A stretch of DNA of 64,000 bases, from NCBI GenBank assembly GCA_013416435.1, contig JACCEN010000004.1:1-64000 (forward strand), in the 5' to 3' direction. This DNA comes from Alcaligenaceae bacterium. Its GTDB lineage: Bacteria; Pseudomonadota; Gammaproteobacteria; Burkholderiales; Burkholderiaceae_B. Positions within the stretch are counted from its first letter, which is position 1, and each line of letters opens with the position of its first letter. The notes below the pieces were generated by a model. The model worked only from the letters and a program-made list of their open reading frames with translations, did not search any database and had not been told where the DNA came from. Of this stretch, positions 7,431 to 19,095 are shown in pieces. The position numbers and the translations under genes were made by a program.

Positions 7431-8252
7431 CTAGACCGGACGCAACTCACCCAGCATCGCTTCTACCATCCCCCTCACATAGGGTTGAATCCCCGCAGCG
7501 GTGGCTGGCAAATAATCGAACGGCAGTGCTTCCTGCATATAGCTGCTTTGCGTCATTTCCAGCTGGATGGCGTGTATGTTCTGCGCCGGGCGCCCATAGT
7601 TCCGGGTAATGTACCCGCCGGTGAAGCGGCCGTTCAGTACGGCGGTGTAGCCGCCCTGCTCCGCCGTTTTGGCGACCTTCAGCACGGCCTGCACCACGCG
7701 GTCGTCGCAGCTTGATCCCTTGCCGGTCCCCAGGTTCAGGTCGGGCAGCTTGCCTTCGAAGAAACGGGGCAGCACGGATCGTATGGAGTGCGCATCCCAA
7801 AGCGCGGCCACGCCGTGCTTGGCTCTGATCCGTGTCAGTTCGCGATCCAGCGCCTCGTGATAGGGCCGCCAGACGGCTTCCCGGCGGGCTTGCACTTCCT
7901 GGTCGTCGGGCTCCTGGCCCGGAAGATAGACGGGGGTGTCGTCGAAGGTATCCACCGGGCACAGGCCCGTGACGCTCTGGCCCGGATACAGGCTGGATCC
8001 GTCGGGCGGGCGGTTCAGGTCGACGACGTAGCGCGAGTGCGTGGCGACGAGCACGGATGCGCCCAGCTCGTCGGCGAAGTCGTACAGGGTTTCCAGATGC
8101 CAATCGGTGTCCGGCACGTGGCGCGCTTCGTCCGTCATGCGGGCGGCAATGCCGGCCGGCACGTAGGTGCCGACGTGCGGCATCGAGATCAGCAGCGGCG
8201 CCGTGCCTTGGCGAAGGATGAAGGCCGGCTTGTCGGTAATGGAGGTTTTCAT
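7431..8252 (-). CDS. hutG: N-formylglutamate deformylase
   Basis: Last step of the five-step histidine pathway: N-formyl-L-glutamate to glutamate and formate. 273 residues, the normal length. Seen: LLISMPHVGTYVP, DTDWHLETLYDFA, SRYVVDLNRPPDG, ALWDAHSIRSVLPRFFEGKLPDLNLGT and the C-terminal IQLEMTQSSYM, all typical of the HutG amidohydrolase (metal-binding His/Glu/Asp). It is paired with HutF, which makes its substrate. It is last in the operon, 10 bases after hutF. Confidence 0.95.
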   Translation of the reverse strand: MKTSITDKPAFILRQGTAPLLISMPHVGTYVPAGIAARMTDEARHVPDTDWHLETLYDFADELGASVLVATHSRYVVDLNRPPDGSSLYPGQSVTGLCPVDTFDDTPVYLPGQEPDDQEVQARREAVWRPYHEALDRELTRIRAKHGVAALWDAHSIRSVLPRFFEGKLPDLNLGTGKGSSCDDRVVQAVLKVAKTAEQGGYTAVLNGRFTGGYITRNYGRPAQNIHAIQLEMTQSSYMQEALPFDYLPATAAGIQPYVRGMVEAMLGELRPV

Positions 8253-8262
8253 GAGTTATGCC

Positions 8263-9648
8263 TTATTGAAACTGGGTAAGCGCGCTACGCGCGGCGGTGA
8301 AACCGGCGGCTGCGTCGTCGTGCAGCGCGTGCCGTCCGTCGTCCACACGGCAGTTTCCGGCTTGCCAGACCTGGCGGACGGCGGAGCTTCGGGCGCTGGC
8401 AAACACGTGCGCCGACAGCATGTCTTGCGGATCCAGGCCCGATAGCGCAACGTGCCGCGCATCCAGGACGACGAAATCCGCCGACTGGCCCGGGGCCAGC
8501 CCGGCGACGGGTCTTCCCGCCGCCTGCGCCCCGCCGGCGACGGCCGCCAGCACGGAGGCCGTCGCCACCTGCGGTTGCGCTTCGTCAGCAATGATATTGC
8601 GTTGCCGTGTTGCCAGGCGCTGCGAATACTCCAGCAGCATCAGCTCTTCGGCGGCGTTAACGCACGCATGGCTGTCGGATCCTATGCCCCAGCGCCCTTC
8701 TCCTTGCCGCCACTGCGCCAGGTCGAAGATGCCGTCGCCCAGGTTCGCCTCGGTCGTGGGGCAAAGGCCGGCCACGGCGCCGCTGCGCGCCGCCGCAAGC
8801 GCCTCGTCGCCGGTCATGTGCGTGGCATGCACCAGGCACCACCGCTCGTTCACCGGCGCCGCATCCAGCAGCCACTGCACGGGACGCCGGCCGCTCCAGG
8901 CGATGCAGTCGTCGACTTCCTTGGTCTGCTCAGCGATATGGATGTGGATGGGGGCGGCTGGATGGATCGCATCCAGCCCCGCCAGCGATTCGCGCAAGGA
9001 CGTCGGTGTCACGGCGCGCAGCGAGTGGGGCGCGAGCCCCAGCTGCGCGTCTTGCGCCTGGCACTCGGGAAGCAAGCGCTCCAGCAGCCGCAACATGTCA
9101 TCCGTGCTCTGGACGAAACGGCGCTGGCCTTCGGTGGGCGCCCGGCCGCCGAAGTTGCTGTGCTGATAGAGCACCGGCAGCAAGGTCATGCCGATGCCGG
9201 CGCGGCGCGCCGCCCGCAACAGGGCCTGGCTGAGCGCCTGCGGCTCCGCATAGGGCCGGCCTGCCGGGTCATGATGCAGGTAGTGGAATTCGCAGACCGA
9301 GGTATAGCCGGCTTCCAGCATTTCCACATACAGCCAGGTGGCGATGGCTTCCAGCTGTTGCGGCTGGATGCGGGCGGCGAAGCGGTACATCAGGTCTCGC
9401 CAGCTCCAGAAGCTGTCGGCGTCTTGAGCCCTGAATTCGGTCAGGCCGGCAAAGCCCCGCTGAAAGGCGTGCGAATGCAGGTTGGGCATGCCCGGGATCA
9501 CGGGCCCGGGCAGCACGGTGCAGCCGTCGGGCGCGTCGCAATCGGCTTGGATGCGTGCCAAGGCGCCGTCTGCTTGCCATTCGAGCAGAACACGCTTGGC
9601 CCAGCCGGTGGGCAGCAAGGCGGCTTCGGTCCATGCTTGCTTGATCAT
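8263..9648 (-). CDS. hutF: Formimidoylglutamate deiminase
   Basis: Converts N-formimino-L-glutamate to N-formylglutamate and ammonia. 461 residues, an amidohydrolase-superfamily barrel: [14 protein letters not shown] (zinc HxH), the [10 protein letters not shown] region, [28 protein letters not shown] and [16 protein letters not shown] (C-terminal Asp/His). The start at 9648 ([12 protein letters not shown]) overlaps the hutI stop (ATGA), showing tight coupling; the longer upstream reading is a shadow of hutI. Its presence with hutG means formate, not formamide, is the one-carbon product. Confidence 0.95.
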   Translation of the reverse strand: MIKQAWTEAALLPTGWAKRVLLEWQADGALARIQADCDAPDGCTVLPGPVIPGMPNLHSHAFQRGFAGLTEFRAQDADSFWSWRDLMYRFAARIQPQQLEAIATWLYVEMLEAGYTSVCEFHYLHHDPAGRPYAEPQALSQALLRAARRAGIGMTLLPVLYQHSNFGGRAPTEGQRRFVQSTDDMLRLLERLLPECQAQDAQLGLAPHSLRAVTPTSLRESLAGLDAIHPAAPIHIHIAEQTKEVDDCIAWSGRRPVQWLLDAAPVNERWCLVHATHMTGDEALAAARSGAVAGLCPTTEANLGDGIFDLAQWRQGEGRWGIGSDSHACVNAAEELMLLEYSQRLATRQRNIIADEAQPQVATASVLAAVAGGAQAAGRPVAGLAPGQSADFVVLDARHVALSGLDPQDMLSAHVFASARSSAVRQVWQAGNCRVDDGRHALHDDAAAGFTAARSALTQFQ

Positions 9649-10910
9649 GATGCCTCCGTACTGTCTACGGTCCGGATCCTGCCCTGGCGGACGATGGTCC
9701 GGACGGGCCGCTGGCCGAACCAGTAGGCGAGCTCGGCAGGGTCTTGCAGATTCCAAAGAACGAAATTCGCGGCCTGGCCGACAATGACGGCGCCATGGCT
9801 GTGCTGCAGGCCCAGCGCCCGCGCGGCATGCCGGGTGACGCCCGCCACGGCTTCCGGTACGGTGAGGCGGAACAGCGTGCACGCCATGTTGACCATCAGC
9901 AACAGGCTCAAGGCGGGCGACGTGCCGGGATTGTGGTCGGTGGACACGGCCATGGGCACACCCGCCTGCCGCAGGGCGGATATCGGCGGGACCTGGGTAT
10001 CCCGCAAGGTGTAAAAGGCGCCGGGCAGCAACACGGCAACCGTCCCGGCCTGGCGCATGGCTTCTATGCCTTTGGCCGAAAGATGCTCGATGTGATCGCA
10101 GGACAATGCCCCGTAGCGGGCGGCCAGCGCGGCGCCGTCCATGTCGGACAGCTGCTCGGCATGGAGCTTGACCGGCAGGCCCAGCGCTTGCGCGGCGCGA
10201 AAAACCTGTTCGGTTTCGTCCAGATTGAAGGCGATCTTCTCGCAAAAGACGTCTACGGCGTCGACCAGGCCTTCCCGCGCCAGCGCCGGAAGCATGACTT
10301 CGCACACCATGCGTATGTATTCCCCGCTGCGCCCGGTGTATTCGGGCGGCAGCGCGTGGGCGCCAAGAAAAGTCGTCTTGACGGTAATCCCGAAGGCGTC
10401 CGCCAGGCGTCGCGCCACGCGCAACTGCTTGCGCTCGTGCTCAAGGGCCAGCCCGTAGCCGGACTTCACTTCGATGGCGCACACGCCCTCGGCCAATAGC
10501 GTCTGAAGGCGCCGTGCCGAGGATGCGAAGAGTTCGTCTTCAGACGCATCGCGCGTGGCGCGCACGGTTGACACGATGCCGCCGCCCGCCCGCGCCACTT
10601 CTTCGTAGCTGGCGCCCGCCAGGCGCATGGCGAACTCGTTGGCACGCTGCCCCCCATACACCAGGTGGGTATGGCAATCGACTAGCCCGGGCGTCGCCAG
10701 CGCACCGCCGCCGTCGTGCCGAGGCAACGCTTCGAACCGGGAGGGAAGATCGGACCGGACGCCGGTCCAGGCGACAGACCCATCCTGCACGACGATGACG
10801 GCATCGTGGAGCACGTCCAGCGCATCTGCGCCGGGGTGAGACAGCAAGCGCAAGGAGTGCCAGATACCATCGGCGCTGGGCGCGCCGGACTCGGATTGCA
10901 TCATGGACAT
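9645..10910 (-). CDS. hutI: Imidazolonepropionase
   Basis: Hydrolyses 4-imidazolone-5-propanoate to N-formiminoglutamate. 421 residues, amidohydrolase superfamily: [15 protein letters not shown] (zinc HxH), [54 protein letters not shown] and [10 protein letters not shown] (Asp/His). It overlaps the hutD end by 10 bases and the hutF start by 4, so hutD, hutI and hutF are one translational unit. Confidence 0.96.
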   Translation of the reverse strand: MSMMQSESGAPSADGIWHSLRLLSHPGADALDVLHDAVIVVQDGSVAWTGVRSDLPSRFEALPRHDGGGALATPGLVDCHTHLVYGGQRANEFAMRLAGASYEEVARAGGGIVSTVRATRDASEDELFASSARRLQTLLAEGVCAIEVKSGYGLALEHERKQLRVARRLADAFGITVKTTFLGAHALPPEYTGRSGEYIRMVCEVMLPALAREGLVDAVDVFCEKIAFNLDETEQVFRAAQALGLPVKLHAEQLSDMDGAALAARYGALSCDHIEHLSAKGIEAMRQAGTVAVLLPGAFYTLRDTQVPPISALRQAGVPMAVSTDHNPGTSPALSLLLMVNMACTLFRLTVPEAVAGVTRHAARALGLQHSHGAVIVGQAANFVLWNLQDPAELAYWFGQRPVRTIVRQGRIRTVDSTEAS

Positions 10911-11509
10911 GCATCGTCCCCTTGTAATTCAATGGCCACCCACAGCAGGGCCGATTGCTCTTCCAGCGGTACCAGATCGAACAAGGCGCCGGCTTCCGCG
11001 CCGTGCCACCATGCGCCATGCCCGGCGCCGATCTCTTGCGCGAACCCGTCGCCGCAGGAGATACGCCATCGACCTTCGGCAACCAGCACGAGGCCCTGGG
11101 GCGGCATGCGCATGGCGGCGTGCCGGCGCAATCCCTGGACCTCGGCCTTGGCCCGGCCGCGCCGCGTCATGATGTTGAAGTCCCTGGACGGCGCCCCGCC
11201 GATCGAGCAATGGACGGCGGCTTCGCCGGGAAAGGCGTAGGCCAGCAGGGGTTGATCGAGTGCATGGTCGATTCCCGCATCGCCGGCGGTCAGGCGCACG
11301 CCCGGCCCTTCCAGCAGCGCGATGACACGGTCCACGTTTTCAAAGGCGGAGAACGGCCCATCGCTTGCGATGGTGGCAATGCTGGCGCGCCAGAGGAAAT
11401 CGTCCAGCGTTGCGCCGGCCGGCCAGCGGGCAAGCTCCTTGGTGCTGCCGCCCCCGTTCTTCCAGGGCATATCGGGCAGATCGGCGCAGTTGAAATCGTG
11501 CCAGTTCAT
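10901..11509 (-). CDS. hutD: HutD-family protein
   Basis: 202 residues from ATG at 11509 ([21 protein letters not shown]). The motif [17 protein letters not shown] with [22 protein letters not shown] is the HutD/Ves cupin signature. HutD proteins accompany hut operons and are thought to keep hut activity within limits, perhaps by binding an intermediate; the biochemical role is not settled. The upstream longer reading is antisense-like sequence without homology, so the internal start was chosen. It sits 14 bases after hutU and overlaps hutI. Confidence 0.88.
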   Translation of the reverse strand: MNWHDFNCADLPDMPWKNGGGSTKELARWPAGATLDDFLWRASIATIASDGPFSAFENVDRVIALLEGPGVRLTAGDAGIDHALDQPLLAYAFPGEAAVHCSIGGAPSRDFNIMTRRGRAKAEVQGLRRHAAMRMPPQGLVLVAEGRWRISCGDGFAQEIGAGHGAWWHGAEAGALFDLVPLEEQSALLWVAIELQGDDACP

Positions 11510-11523
11510 GTCGCGGGATACCT

Positions 11524-13242
<1,719 letters not shown>

Positions 13243-13267
13243 TTCAGTATCCTGTTCTTGCAAATCA

Positions 13268-14086
13268 TCATCTAATTTCGGGGTAGCCGGCACTCAGCGC
13301 CTGCTCCGCCACGCACAACGTGACCCGGTAGGCCTCCACGTCGGGCGGAACGCATTTCTCTACATGCGCCCGCCGCAGTAGCGCGGCGCCGTCGGGGTCC
13401 TTGTGCATGGCGGTCAGCGCTTCAGCGAGCGCCGACGCGGTTTGCCGGTCGACGTCGGGCGAGCACACCAGCAGCGGGTTGGGGGTCCAGGGCGTGTAGG
13501 CAATAGTGCGCAAGCCTTGCAAAGCAAGCGGGTCATGGGCGCGCAGCAGATCGAGATACCAGCCGTCGATTGCCGTCAGGTCGATTTCCCCTTCCTGCAG
13601 CGCACGGATGAGGCCGCGCGGATTGCCATACGGGCCCTTGGACTCGCTGAATAAATCGGCACCGCGACGCCGGGCATGATCCTTCAGCACACCGCGAGGC
13701 GCGTTCCAGCCGGATTGCGAATCCTTCACCATCCAGCCGTAGCGCGATCCAAAGGCATCCTCCAGCGTCGTCCATGGCGCGTCGTCACGCACCAGGAATT
13801 CGCTGCGATAGCGGGCAAGGCCGCCATATTCAGGCCAGGCGGGCACGACGCTCGCCACGGCCTGGAAGCTCTTGCCGTCGCTCAATGCCTGGGCGAACGG
13901 CCATCCGCACATGAAAGCGCCGCATAAGCCGGGCCGCTCCCAAAGCTCGCCGACAGGCGTCGGCCAGCCGTGCGTAATGAACTCCACCTGCAGGCCGGCC
14001 TGCAGGTAGGCCGCTTTCAATACCGCCGTCCAGGCGTCGCGCGCCGCAGGCGTGACATCATACAGGCGGGTAGAGGTGATCAGCAT
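13268..14086 (-). CDS. PhnD-like substrate-binding protein without signal peptide
   Basis: About 272 residues from ATG at 14086 ([19 protein letters not shown]), one base after the ocd stop. Two-lobed type-2 periplasmic-binding fold of the phosphate/phosphonate (PhnD) group: [72 protein letters not shown] and [14 protein letters not shown]. There is no N-terminal signal sequence or lipobox, and no permease or ATPase of the PhnCE type is nearby, so it may be cytoplasmic, as a ligand sensor or a recruited enzyme, or exported by an unseen route. Its place between ocd and hutU ties it to the operon. Ligand unknown. Confidence 0.7.
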   Translation of the reverse strand: MLITSTRLYDVTPAARDAWTAVLKAAYLQAGLQVEFITHGWPTPVGELWERPGLCGAFMCGWPFAQALSDGKSFQAVASVVPAWPEYGGLARYRSEFLVRDDAPWTTLEDAFGSRYGWMVKDSQSGWNAPRGVLKDHARRRGADLFSESKGPYGNPRGLIRALQEGEIDLTAIDGWYLDLLRAHDPLALQGLRTIAYTPWTPNPLLVCSPDVDRQTASALAEALTAMHKDPDGAALLRRAHVEKCVPPDVEAYRVTLCVAEQALSAGYPEIR

Positions 14087-14087
14087 G

Positions 14088-15098
14088 TCAGTAGCGGGCA
14101 AAGTTCAATGTCTGCCCCAGCCCCATGCCGCGCGCTTTGTCCAGCATGGCCTGCCCCAGGGCGATGTCGGTGATGGACAGCCCGCGATGCCAGAACAGGA
14201 TGTTTTCCTGGTCGTTCTCGCGTCCCGGTTTCAATCCTGCGACGATCTGGCCGAGTTCGGCATGCAGGTTTTCCTCGGTGACCCGGTCGCTGTCCACATG
14301 GGCCCTAAGCGCCCCGAAAGGCAGGCCCTTGCGGCATTGGCTCCAGTCATCGACGACGACCTTGCTCATGATGTCGGTCAGCGAGAGCTCGACCGCGCTC
14401 ATCGTGCCGTAGGGCATGACCAGTGCGCCCGGCTTGATCCATTCCGTCTTGAGCAAGGGAGCCGGCTCGGGCAGGCGCGATGCCTCGACCACGATGTCGG
14501 CGTCGCGCACGCAGGATTCCCAGTCCTCGACCACCTTGACCGGCTTGCCCAGATCGCGCGAAAGGCGCTCGCCGAAGGCATTGCGGCTTTCTGGACGACG
14601 GGAATGCACGCGGATCTCGTCGAAGTCGAACAGGCTGTCCAGCAAACGGACGTTCCAGTACGAAGTGCCGCGCGCGCCGATATGGCCCAGCACCTTGCTG
14701 TTCTTGCGGGCCAGGTGCTTGGCGCCCAATGCGGTCATGGCGCCGGTGCGCATGTCGGTGATGGACGTGGCATCGACGATGGCAAGCGGCTTGCCGGTCT
14801 CGGGGTCGAACAGGTTCAGGATCGCCATCTCCGAGGGCAGGCCCTGCTTGTAGTTGTCGACGAAGTCGCTGACGACCTTCACGCCGGCCACTCCAAGTGG
14901 TTCGACGTATCCGCGCAGGACGTTGAAATGGCCCTTGTCCGAGGATTCCGGCACGAGATGCACGCGAGGTTCCACAACCGTTTTGCGGCGCCCCTGGGCG
15001 TCCAGCACTTTCTCCACCGCCACCAGTATTTCCTGGTCGGTGAGACCCAGGGCGGCGATGTCCGGCCCGTTCAGATAGGTGATGTCAATGGATTGCAT
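14088..15098 (-). CDS. Ornithine cyclodeaminase / mu-crystallin family protein
   Basis: 336 residues. NAD(P)-dependent family acting on amino or imino acids: VPESSDKGHFNVLRGYVEPL, GVKVVSDFVDNYKQGLPSEMA and DATSITDMRTGAMTALGAKHLAR are family blocks, as is VVVDDWSQC. The dinucleotide loop reads VLGHIGARGTSYWNVRLL instead of the usual IIGTGxQAxxQLEA, so this is a divergent subfamily and may not deaminate ornithine. It could be an imine reductase or a cyclodeaminase of another substrate. In a histidine-type operon that yields glutamate a side reaction on an amino acid is plausible, but the role is not known. It is 31 bases after the Bug-type gene. Confidence 0.75.
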   Translation of the reverse strand: MQSIDITYLNGPDIAALGLTDQEILVAVEKVLDAQGRRKTVVEPRVHLVPESSDKGHFNVLRGYVEPLGVAGVKVVSDFVDNYKQGLPSEMAILNLFDPETGKPLAIVDATSITDMRTGAMTALGAKHLARKNSKVLGHIGARGTSYWNVRLLDSLFDFDEIRVHSRRPESRNAFGERLSRDLGKPVKVVEDWESCVRDADIVVEASRLPEPAPLLKTEWIKPGALVMPYGTMSAVELSLTDIMSKVVVDDWSQCRKGLPFGALRAHVDSDRVTEENLHAELGQIVAGLKPGRENDQENILFWHRGLSITDIALGQAMLDKARGMGLGQTLNFARY

Positions 15099-15129
15099 GT
15101 TCCTGATTCTCCTTCGATTCCTGGATTGC

Positions 15130-16110
15130 TTATTGAATTGGCTTGATGTTGGCCTTGCGGACGATGTCCGACCATTTTTTGGTCTCGTCCCGAATTAAGG
15201 TGGCGAACGCATCGGGCGGGATGCCGGAGGGCGTGACGCCAAGCTGGGCGAATTTTTGATGGATGTCCGGGTCCTTCAAGACCTGGCCGATGTCGGTCGC
15301 CAGCCTCTGGATGGCGGCGTCCGGCGTGCCCGTAGGAGCCACGAGCCCGTACCAGGACGTCACGTCGAAGCCCGGGTATCCGCTTTCGGCGACCGTGGGC
15401 ACGTCGGGCAGCACAGGCAGCCGGTCGGGACCGGCAATGGCGATGGCGCGCAGTTTTCCGGCCTGAATATGGGGCACGACGGTCGACACGCCTGCGAACA
15501 TGACATTCACGACGCCGCCCACCAGATCGTTGACCGCAGGCGCCATGCCGCCATAGGGGACATGAAGCATGGCAAGGCCGGCCTGCTGGTTGAAGAGTTC
15601 GCCCGCCAGATGGGCGCCGCTGCCCACGCCGGGAGAAGAATAGCTGAGGCTGTCGGAATTCTTCTTGCCATAGTCCACCAATTCTTTGACCGAATGCACG
15701 TCCAGCTTGCTGTTGACGACCAGTACATTGGGCGACGTGGCCAGCAGGGTGACCGGGGTGAAGTCCTTGGCCGTGTCGAACGGCAGGTTGGTGAACAGCA
15801 AAGGATTGACCGTCAGGTTGCCCGCCGGCGCCAGGGCAAGCGTATAGCCATCGGCTTTCGCCCTGGCCACGCTGTCCATGCCGATATTGCCGGATGCGCC
15901 CGCCGTATTCTTGATGATCACGGGCACATTCCATTTCTTGCCGAGCTTCTCGCCGACCATGCGCGGCAAGGCATCGGCCACGCCGCCCGCCTGGTAGGGG
16001 ACGACGATGGTCACGGCCCGATTCGGGTAATCGGCTTCCTGGGCCTGCACGGCGGCGACGCCGGGCGCGGCCATCGCGAAGGCGGCCAACAGGGTGGGAA
16101 TGATCTTCAT
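15130..16110 (-). CDS. Bug-family (TctC-type) periplasmic binding protein
   Basis: 326 residues. Cleavable signal peptide (MKIIPTLLAAFAMAAPGVAAVQAQ) then the Bug signature YPNRAVTIVVPYQAGGVADALPR, TAGASGNIG, ADGYTLALAPAGNLTVNPLLF, YGKKNSDSLSYSSPGVGSGAHLAGELF and VPTVAESGYPGFDVTSWYGLVAPTGTP. Bug proteins bind small carboxylates or amides for tripartite (TctAB) transporters. No TctA or TctB is present, so this is an orphan binding protein, common in Bordetella relatives. It lies 52 bases downstream of hutC, the largest gap in the operon, so a secondary promoter could exist here. Confidence 0.9.
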   Translation of the reverse strand: MKIIPTLLAAFAMAAPGVAAVQAQEADYPNRAVTIVVPYQAGGVADALPRMVGEKLGKKWNVPVIIKNTAGASGNIGMDSVARAKADGYTLALAPAGNLTVNPLLFTNLPFDTAKDFTPVTLLATSPNVLVVNSKLDVHSVKELVDYGKKNSDSLSYSSPGVGSGAHLAGELFNQQAGLAMLHVPYGGMAPAVNDLVGGVVNVMFAGVSTVVPHIQAGKLRAIAIAGPDRLPVLPDVPTVAESGYPGFDVTSWYGLVAPTGTPDAAIQRLATDIGQVLKDPDIHQKFAQLGVTPSGIPPDAFATLIRDETKKWSDIVRKANIKPIQ

Positions 16111-16162
16111 GGCATTTCCTCTTAATAGTTGCCCGGCGGACCGGGCTGTGTTGCCGCCCGCG

Positions 16163-16882
16163 TCAGGCCACGGAAAACTTTCCGATGATGCGGTAGCAGT
16201 TACCGGGGTGGTACAGGTTGGCCAGCGATGCGACCTTGTCCTGCGAAATGGTTCGGCGCGATATCTTCAGCAAGGCCGCATTGACCGCGATGCCCAGGTG
16301 CGTCGCCATCGTTTCATCCGCATTGACCGCCTCGACCACCTGTTCGGCGGCGGTCAACGGCGCATGCTTGAAGAGGTAGCTGGACGGCGTCTGCTTGCCC
16401 AGGTCCAGGGTCATGAATTCGGGCACGACCTCCGGATTGACGAAACGTTCTTCGAACTGGACCGGCGTGCCGTTTTCGTAATGGACCAGCTTGCACTGGA
16501 ACACGCGTGCGTTGTGCTCGATGCCCATGGCCGCGGCGACGGCCACACTCGCGCGTATCGTCTTGCGCGACAGCAGCACGCTATGGTGCACGTGGCCGCG
16601 GCTGGCGATCTCTTCGTAGATGTCCTTGATGGACAGGATATTGGACATGGGTTGAAGGTCCGCAACATAAGAACCGGACCCATGCCTGCGCGCAATCAGC
16701 CCTTCGGCCTGAAGCTCCTGCAGCGCGCGGCGCACGGTCATGCGCGCGCACTGGAAGCGTTCGGCCAGCTCGCGCTCGGACGGCAGCTTGAAGCCCGGCT
16801 TCCAGCCGCCGTTCTCGATCGCGCGGCGCAGCTCCGACTCGACATCCTCGTAGATGGCTTTCTGCTTTTCGTTGTCACTCAT
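16163..16882 (-). CDS. hutC: HutC-type GntR-family repressor
   Basis: 239 residues: an N-terminal winged HTH (KLPSERELAERFQCARMTVRRALQELQAEGLIARRHGSGSYVA) and a C-terminal UTRA ligand domain (RVFQCKLVHYENGTPVQFEERFVNPEVVPEF, SRRTISQDKVASLANLYHPGNCYRIIGKF). HutC proteins repress hut operons and release DNA when urocanate accumulates. Here the gene lies inside the operon, overlapping the ABC ATPase gene by 8 bases, which implies autoregulation. The paired TGGTAC-TACCA operators at 21588-21619 are the likely binding sites. The effector may be urocanate or a related compound. Confidence 0.9.
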   Translation of the reverse strand: MSDNEKQKAIYEDVESELRRAIENGGWKPGFKLPSERELAERFQCARMTVRRALQELQAEGLIARRHGSGSYVADLQPMSNILSIKDIYEEIASRGHVHHSVLLSRKTIRASVAVAAAMGIEHNARVFQCKLVHYENGTPVQFEERFVNPEVVPEFMTLDLGKQTPSSYLFKHAPLTAAEQVVEAVNADETMATHLGIAVNAALLKISRRTISQDKVASLANLYHPGNCYRIIGKFSVA

Positions 16883-17831
16883 CGCTGTCCGTCCTGGCCA
16901 GATGAGCCTTCAATGCCTGCATGGTGATATGGCCGATTTCGCCGCCCGCCGAGTCCCGGACGCCAAGCACGTCGCTGCCGGATTCAAGCAGCATGGACAA
17001 TGCGATGCTGGCAGGGCTGCTGTCTTGGATCACGGGGCTGTTTGCCGCGGCGGGCCCTGGGATGCATACGTCTTTGGCGGTAAGCAGGGCCAGCCGCTTG
17101 AGCGATCGGCCGCTGCCCAGGAACGAGGCTACGAAGTCGTTGGCCGGGGAATCCAGCAGCGCGTCCGGCGTGTCGACCTGCAGCACTTTCCCTTCGTGCA
17201 GGATCGCGATGCGATCGCCCATTTTCAGGGCCTCGTCGATATCGTGGGTTACCAGGACGATCGTCTTTTTGAGCTTGCGCAGGATGTTCAGGAACTCATC
17301 CTGCAGATTCACGCGGTTGATGGGATCGATGGCGCCGAAGGGCTCGTCCATGAGCATGACGGGCGGGTCCGCCGCCAAGGCCCGCGCGACGCCCACGCGC
17401 TGGCGCTGGCCCCCGGAAAGCTCGCGCGGGTAACGGTCGCGGTACTGGGCCGGTTCGAGCCCCACCAGCGTCAGGAGCTCGTCGATGCGTTCCTGTACGC
17501 GCGCGGGCTTCCAGCCCAGCAGCCTGGGTACGGTGGCGATGTTGTCGGCGATGCGCTGATGCGGAAAGAGGCCGACCTGCTGTATGACGTAGCCGATATT
17601 CCTCCGCAGTTCGACGGGATCCTGCCGGCTGACGTCGCGGCCGGATACTTCGATACGGCCCGAGTCCGCTTCGATCATTCGATTGATCATCCGCAGCGTG
17701 GTCGTCTTCCCGCAGCCAGACGAGCCGATCAGCACGCACAGCTCGCCTTCCGGTATGTCGAGGTTCAAGCCGTCGACGACCGGGCGCGGAGTGCCCGCGA
17801 ACTGTTTCTTCAATCCTTCTATGCGTATCAT
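16875..17831 (-). CDS. ABC importer ATPase, betaine/osmoprotectant (OpuC/YehX) type
   Basis: 318 residues. Walker A GSSGCGKTTTLRMINRM, Q-loop VIQQVGLF, signature LSGGQRQRVGVARALA, Walker B PVMLMDEPFGAID and the H-loop VTHDIDEA. The C-terminal 80 residues look like a reduced CBS-type regulatory tail (IGHITMQALKAHLA). It powers the two permeases encoded just upstream. Start and end overlap both neighbours by 4-8 bases. The family takes up quaternary-ammonium compounds (glycine betaine, choline, carnitine; related systems import ergothioneine). Confidence 0.92.
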   Translation of the reverse strand: MIRIEGLKKQFAGTPRPVVDGLNLDIPEGELCVLIGSSGCGKTTTLRMINRMIEADSGRIEVSGRDVSRQDPVELRRNIGYVIQQVGLFPHQRIADNIATVPRLLGWKPARVQERIDELLTLVGLEPAQYRDRYPRELSGGQRQRVGVARALAADPPVMLMDEPFGAIDPINRVNLQDEFLNILRKLKKTIVLVTHDIDEALKMGDRIAILHEGKVLQVDTPDALLDSPANDFVASFLGSGRSLKRLALLTAKDVCIPGPAAANSPVIQDSSPASIALSMLLESGSDVLGVRDSAGGEIGHITMQALKAHLARTDSDE

Positions 17832-18478
17832 GACGTTCTGATTCCTCTGGGTGTCATGGTTTTCTGCAAGGCCCCGAACAGGGCATCGACGGCGATGGCC
17901 AGGACGGTGGCCGGTATGGCGCCCACGAGCAGCATGGGCATGGCCATCATGGCCACCCCGCTGGTGATGAATTCCCCGAATCCGCCGCCTCCGATGTAGG
18001 CCGCCAGCACTGCGCCGGAAATGACCTGTACCGCCGCGGTCCGCAGGCCCGCGAACACCATGGGCAAGGCCAGGGGCAGGCGCACCTGCCGGGTGATCTG
18101 GGATTCGCGCAGGCCGACGCCGCGCGCGGCGTCGATCGTGTCGGCGTCCACCCCGACGAACCCCACATAGGTGTTGATGAGGATGGGCGGCACGGCCAAC
18201 AGCGACAGGGCAAGCAAGGACGGAACGAATCCCGTGCCCAGCAAGGGCATCGCCAGGGCGAGGATGGCCAGCGACGGAACCGTGCGTCCCACGTTGGCGA
18301 TATTGATGGCCAGCAGCGTGTAGCGGCCTGAAAGGGCGAGCCATATACCGGCGGGAATTGCGAACACCGAGGCGAGGAGCAAGGCGGAGAAAGACAGGTT
18401 GATGTGCCGGATTCCCGCATCGATGACGCGATCGCTGTTGTTCTGCACGAAGTGCAAGGTTTCGAGCAGCAGGCTCAT
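17828..18478 (-). CDS. ABC importer permease, betaine type (second)
   Basis: 216 residues with about five or six membrane helices and the family EAA-like loop (DAARGVGLRESQITRQVRLPLALPMVFAGLR). The block NVGRTVPSLAILALAMPLLG and PPILINTYVGFVGVD are typical of the OpuCB/OpuCD/YehY group. Pairs with the permease at 18475-19095 to form a heterodimeric channel in the inner membrane; overlaps it and the ATPase gene by 4 bases each. Confidence 0.9.
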   Translation of the reverse strand: MSLLLETLHFVQNNSDRVIDAGIRHINLSFSALLLASVFAIPAGIWLALSGRYTLLAINIANVGRTVPSLAILALAMPLLGTGFVPSLLALSLLAVPPILINTYVGFVGVDADTIDAARGVGLRESQITRQVRLPLALPMVFAGLRTAAVQVISGAVLAAYIGGGGFGEFITSGVAMMAMPMLLVGAIPATVLAIAVDALFGALQKTMTPRGIRTS

Positions 18479-19095
18479 AGCGCGCGCCTCCCCAGGCGGG
18501 TTTCGACGTGCGCGAGCGACACATCGACGACCACCGACAGCAGGCAGGCGGTCAGCGCGCCCACCCAGATCTTGGGCGCGTGATCACTGGCCATGCCTTC
18601 GAAAATGAGCTTGCCCAAGCCGCCCGCATTGACGTAGGCCGCCACCACCGTGACGCTGATGACCGTTACGGCCGCGACCCGCAGGCCGGCGACGATGGCC
18701 GGCATCGCAAGCGGCAGCTCCACCTTGGCCAATACCTGCCATGAGGTCATGCCCGTGCCTTTGGCGGCGTCGACGATGTCCGGCGCCACCCCTTGAATGC
18801 CCGCCATGATGTTGCGCGTGAGCACCAGCAGCGAGAACATCACCATGGCGATGATCGCATTGGTGCGCCCCAGCCCGACGATGGGAATGAGCAAGGCCAG
18901 CAGCGCCATGGTCGGTATGGTGTACAAGGTGCTGGTGATGCCAAGAATCAGGCCGCGCGCCCTGGGGTGGCGCGCCGCGAACACGCCCAGGGGAAAAGCC
19001 ACCGCCAGCGAAATCACCAGGGCCGAGCCGGATATCGCGATGTGCTGCCACAAGGCGACGGCTACGTTCTCCCAATTACGCATCAGCCAATTCAT
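18475..19095 (-). CDS. ABC importer permease, betaine type (first)
   Basis: 206 residues, about five or six membrane helices. STLYTIPTMALLALLIPIVGLG and DAAKGTGMTSWQVLAKVELPLAMPAIVAGLRVA (the loop that touches the ATPase) place it in the OpuC/YehW permease group. Begins 4 bases inside the lyase-like gene, so importer and lyase are co-translated, linking the imported compound with that enzyme. Confidence 0.9.
   Translation of the reverse strand: MNWLMRNWENVAVALWQHIAISGSALVISLAVAFPLGVFAARHPRARGLILGITSTLYTIPTMALLALLIPIVGLGRTNAIIAMVMFSLLVLTRNIMAGIQGVAPDIVDAAKGTGMTSWQVLAKVELPLAMPAIVAGLRVAAVTVISVTVVAAYVNAGGLGKLIFEGMASDHAPKIWVGALTACLLSVVVDVSLAHVETRLGRRAL

Noticed and set aside
8263-10305. A 680-residue reading that joins hutF with upstream sequence
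   Set aside because: The extra N-terminal 219 residues are out-of-frame hutI sequence; HutF homology begins at the ATG at 9648.
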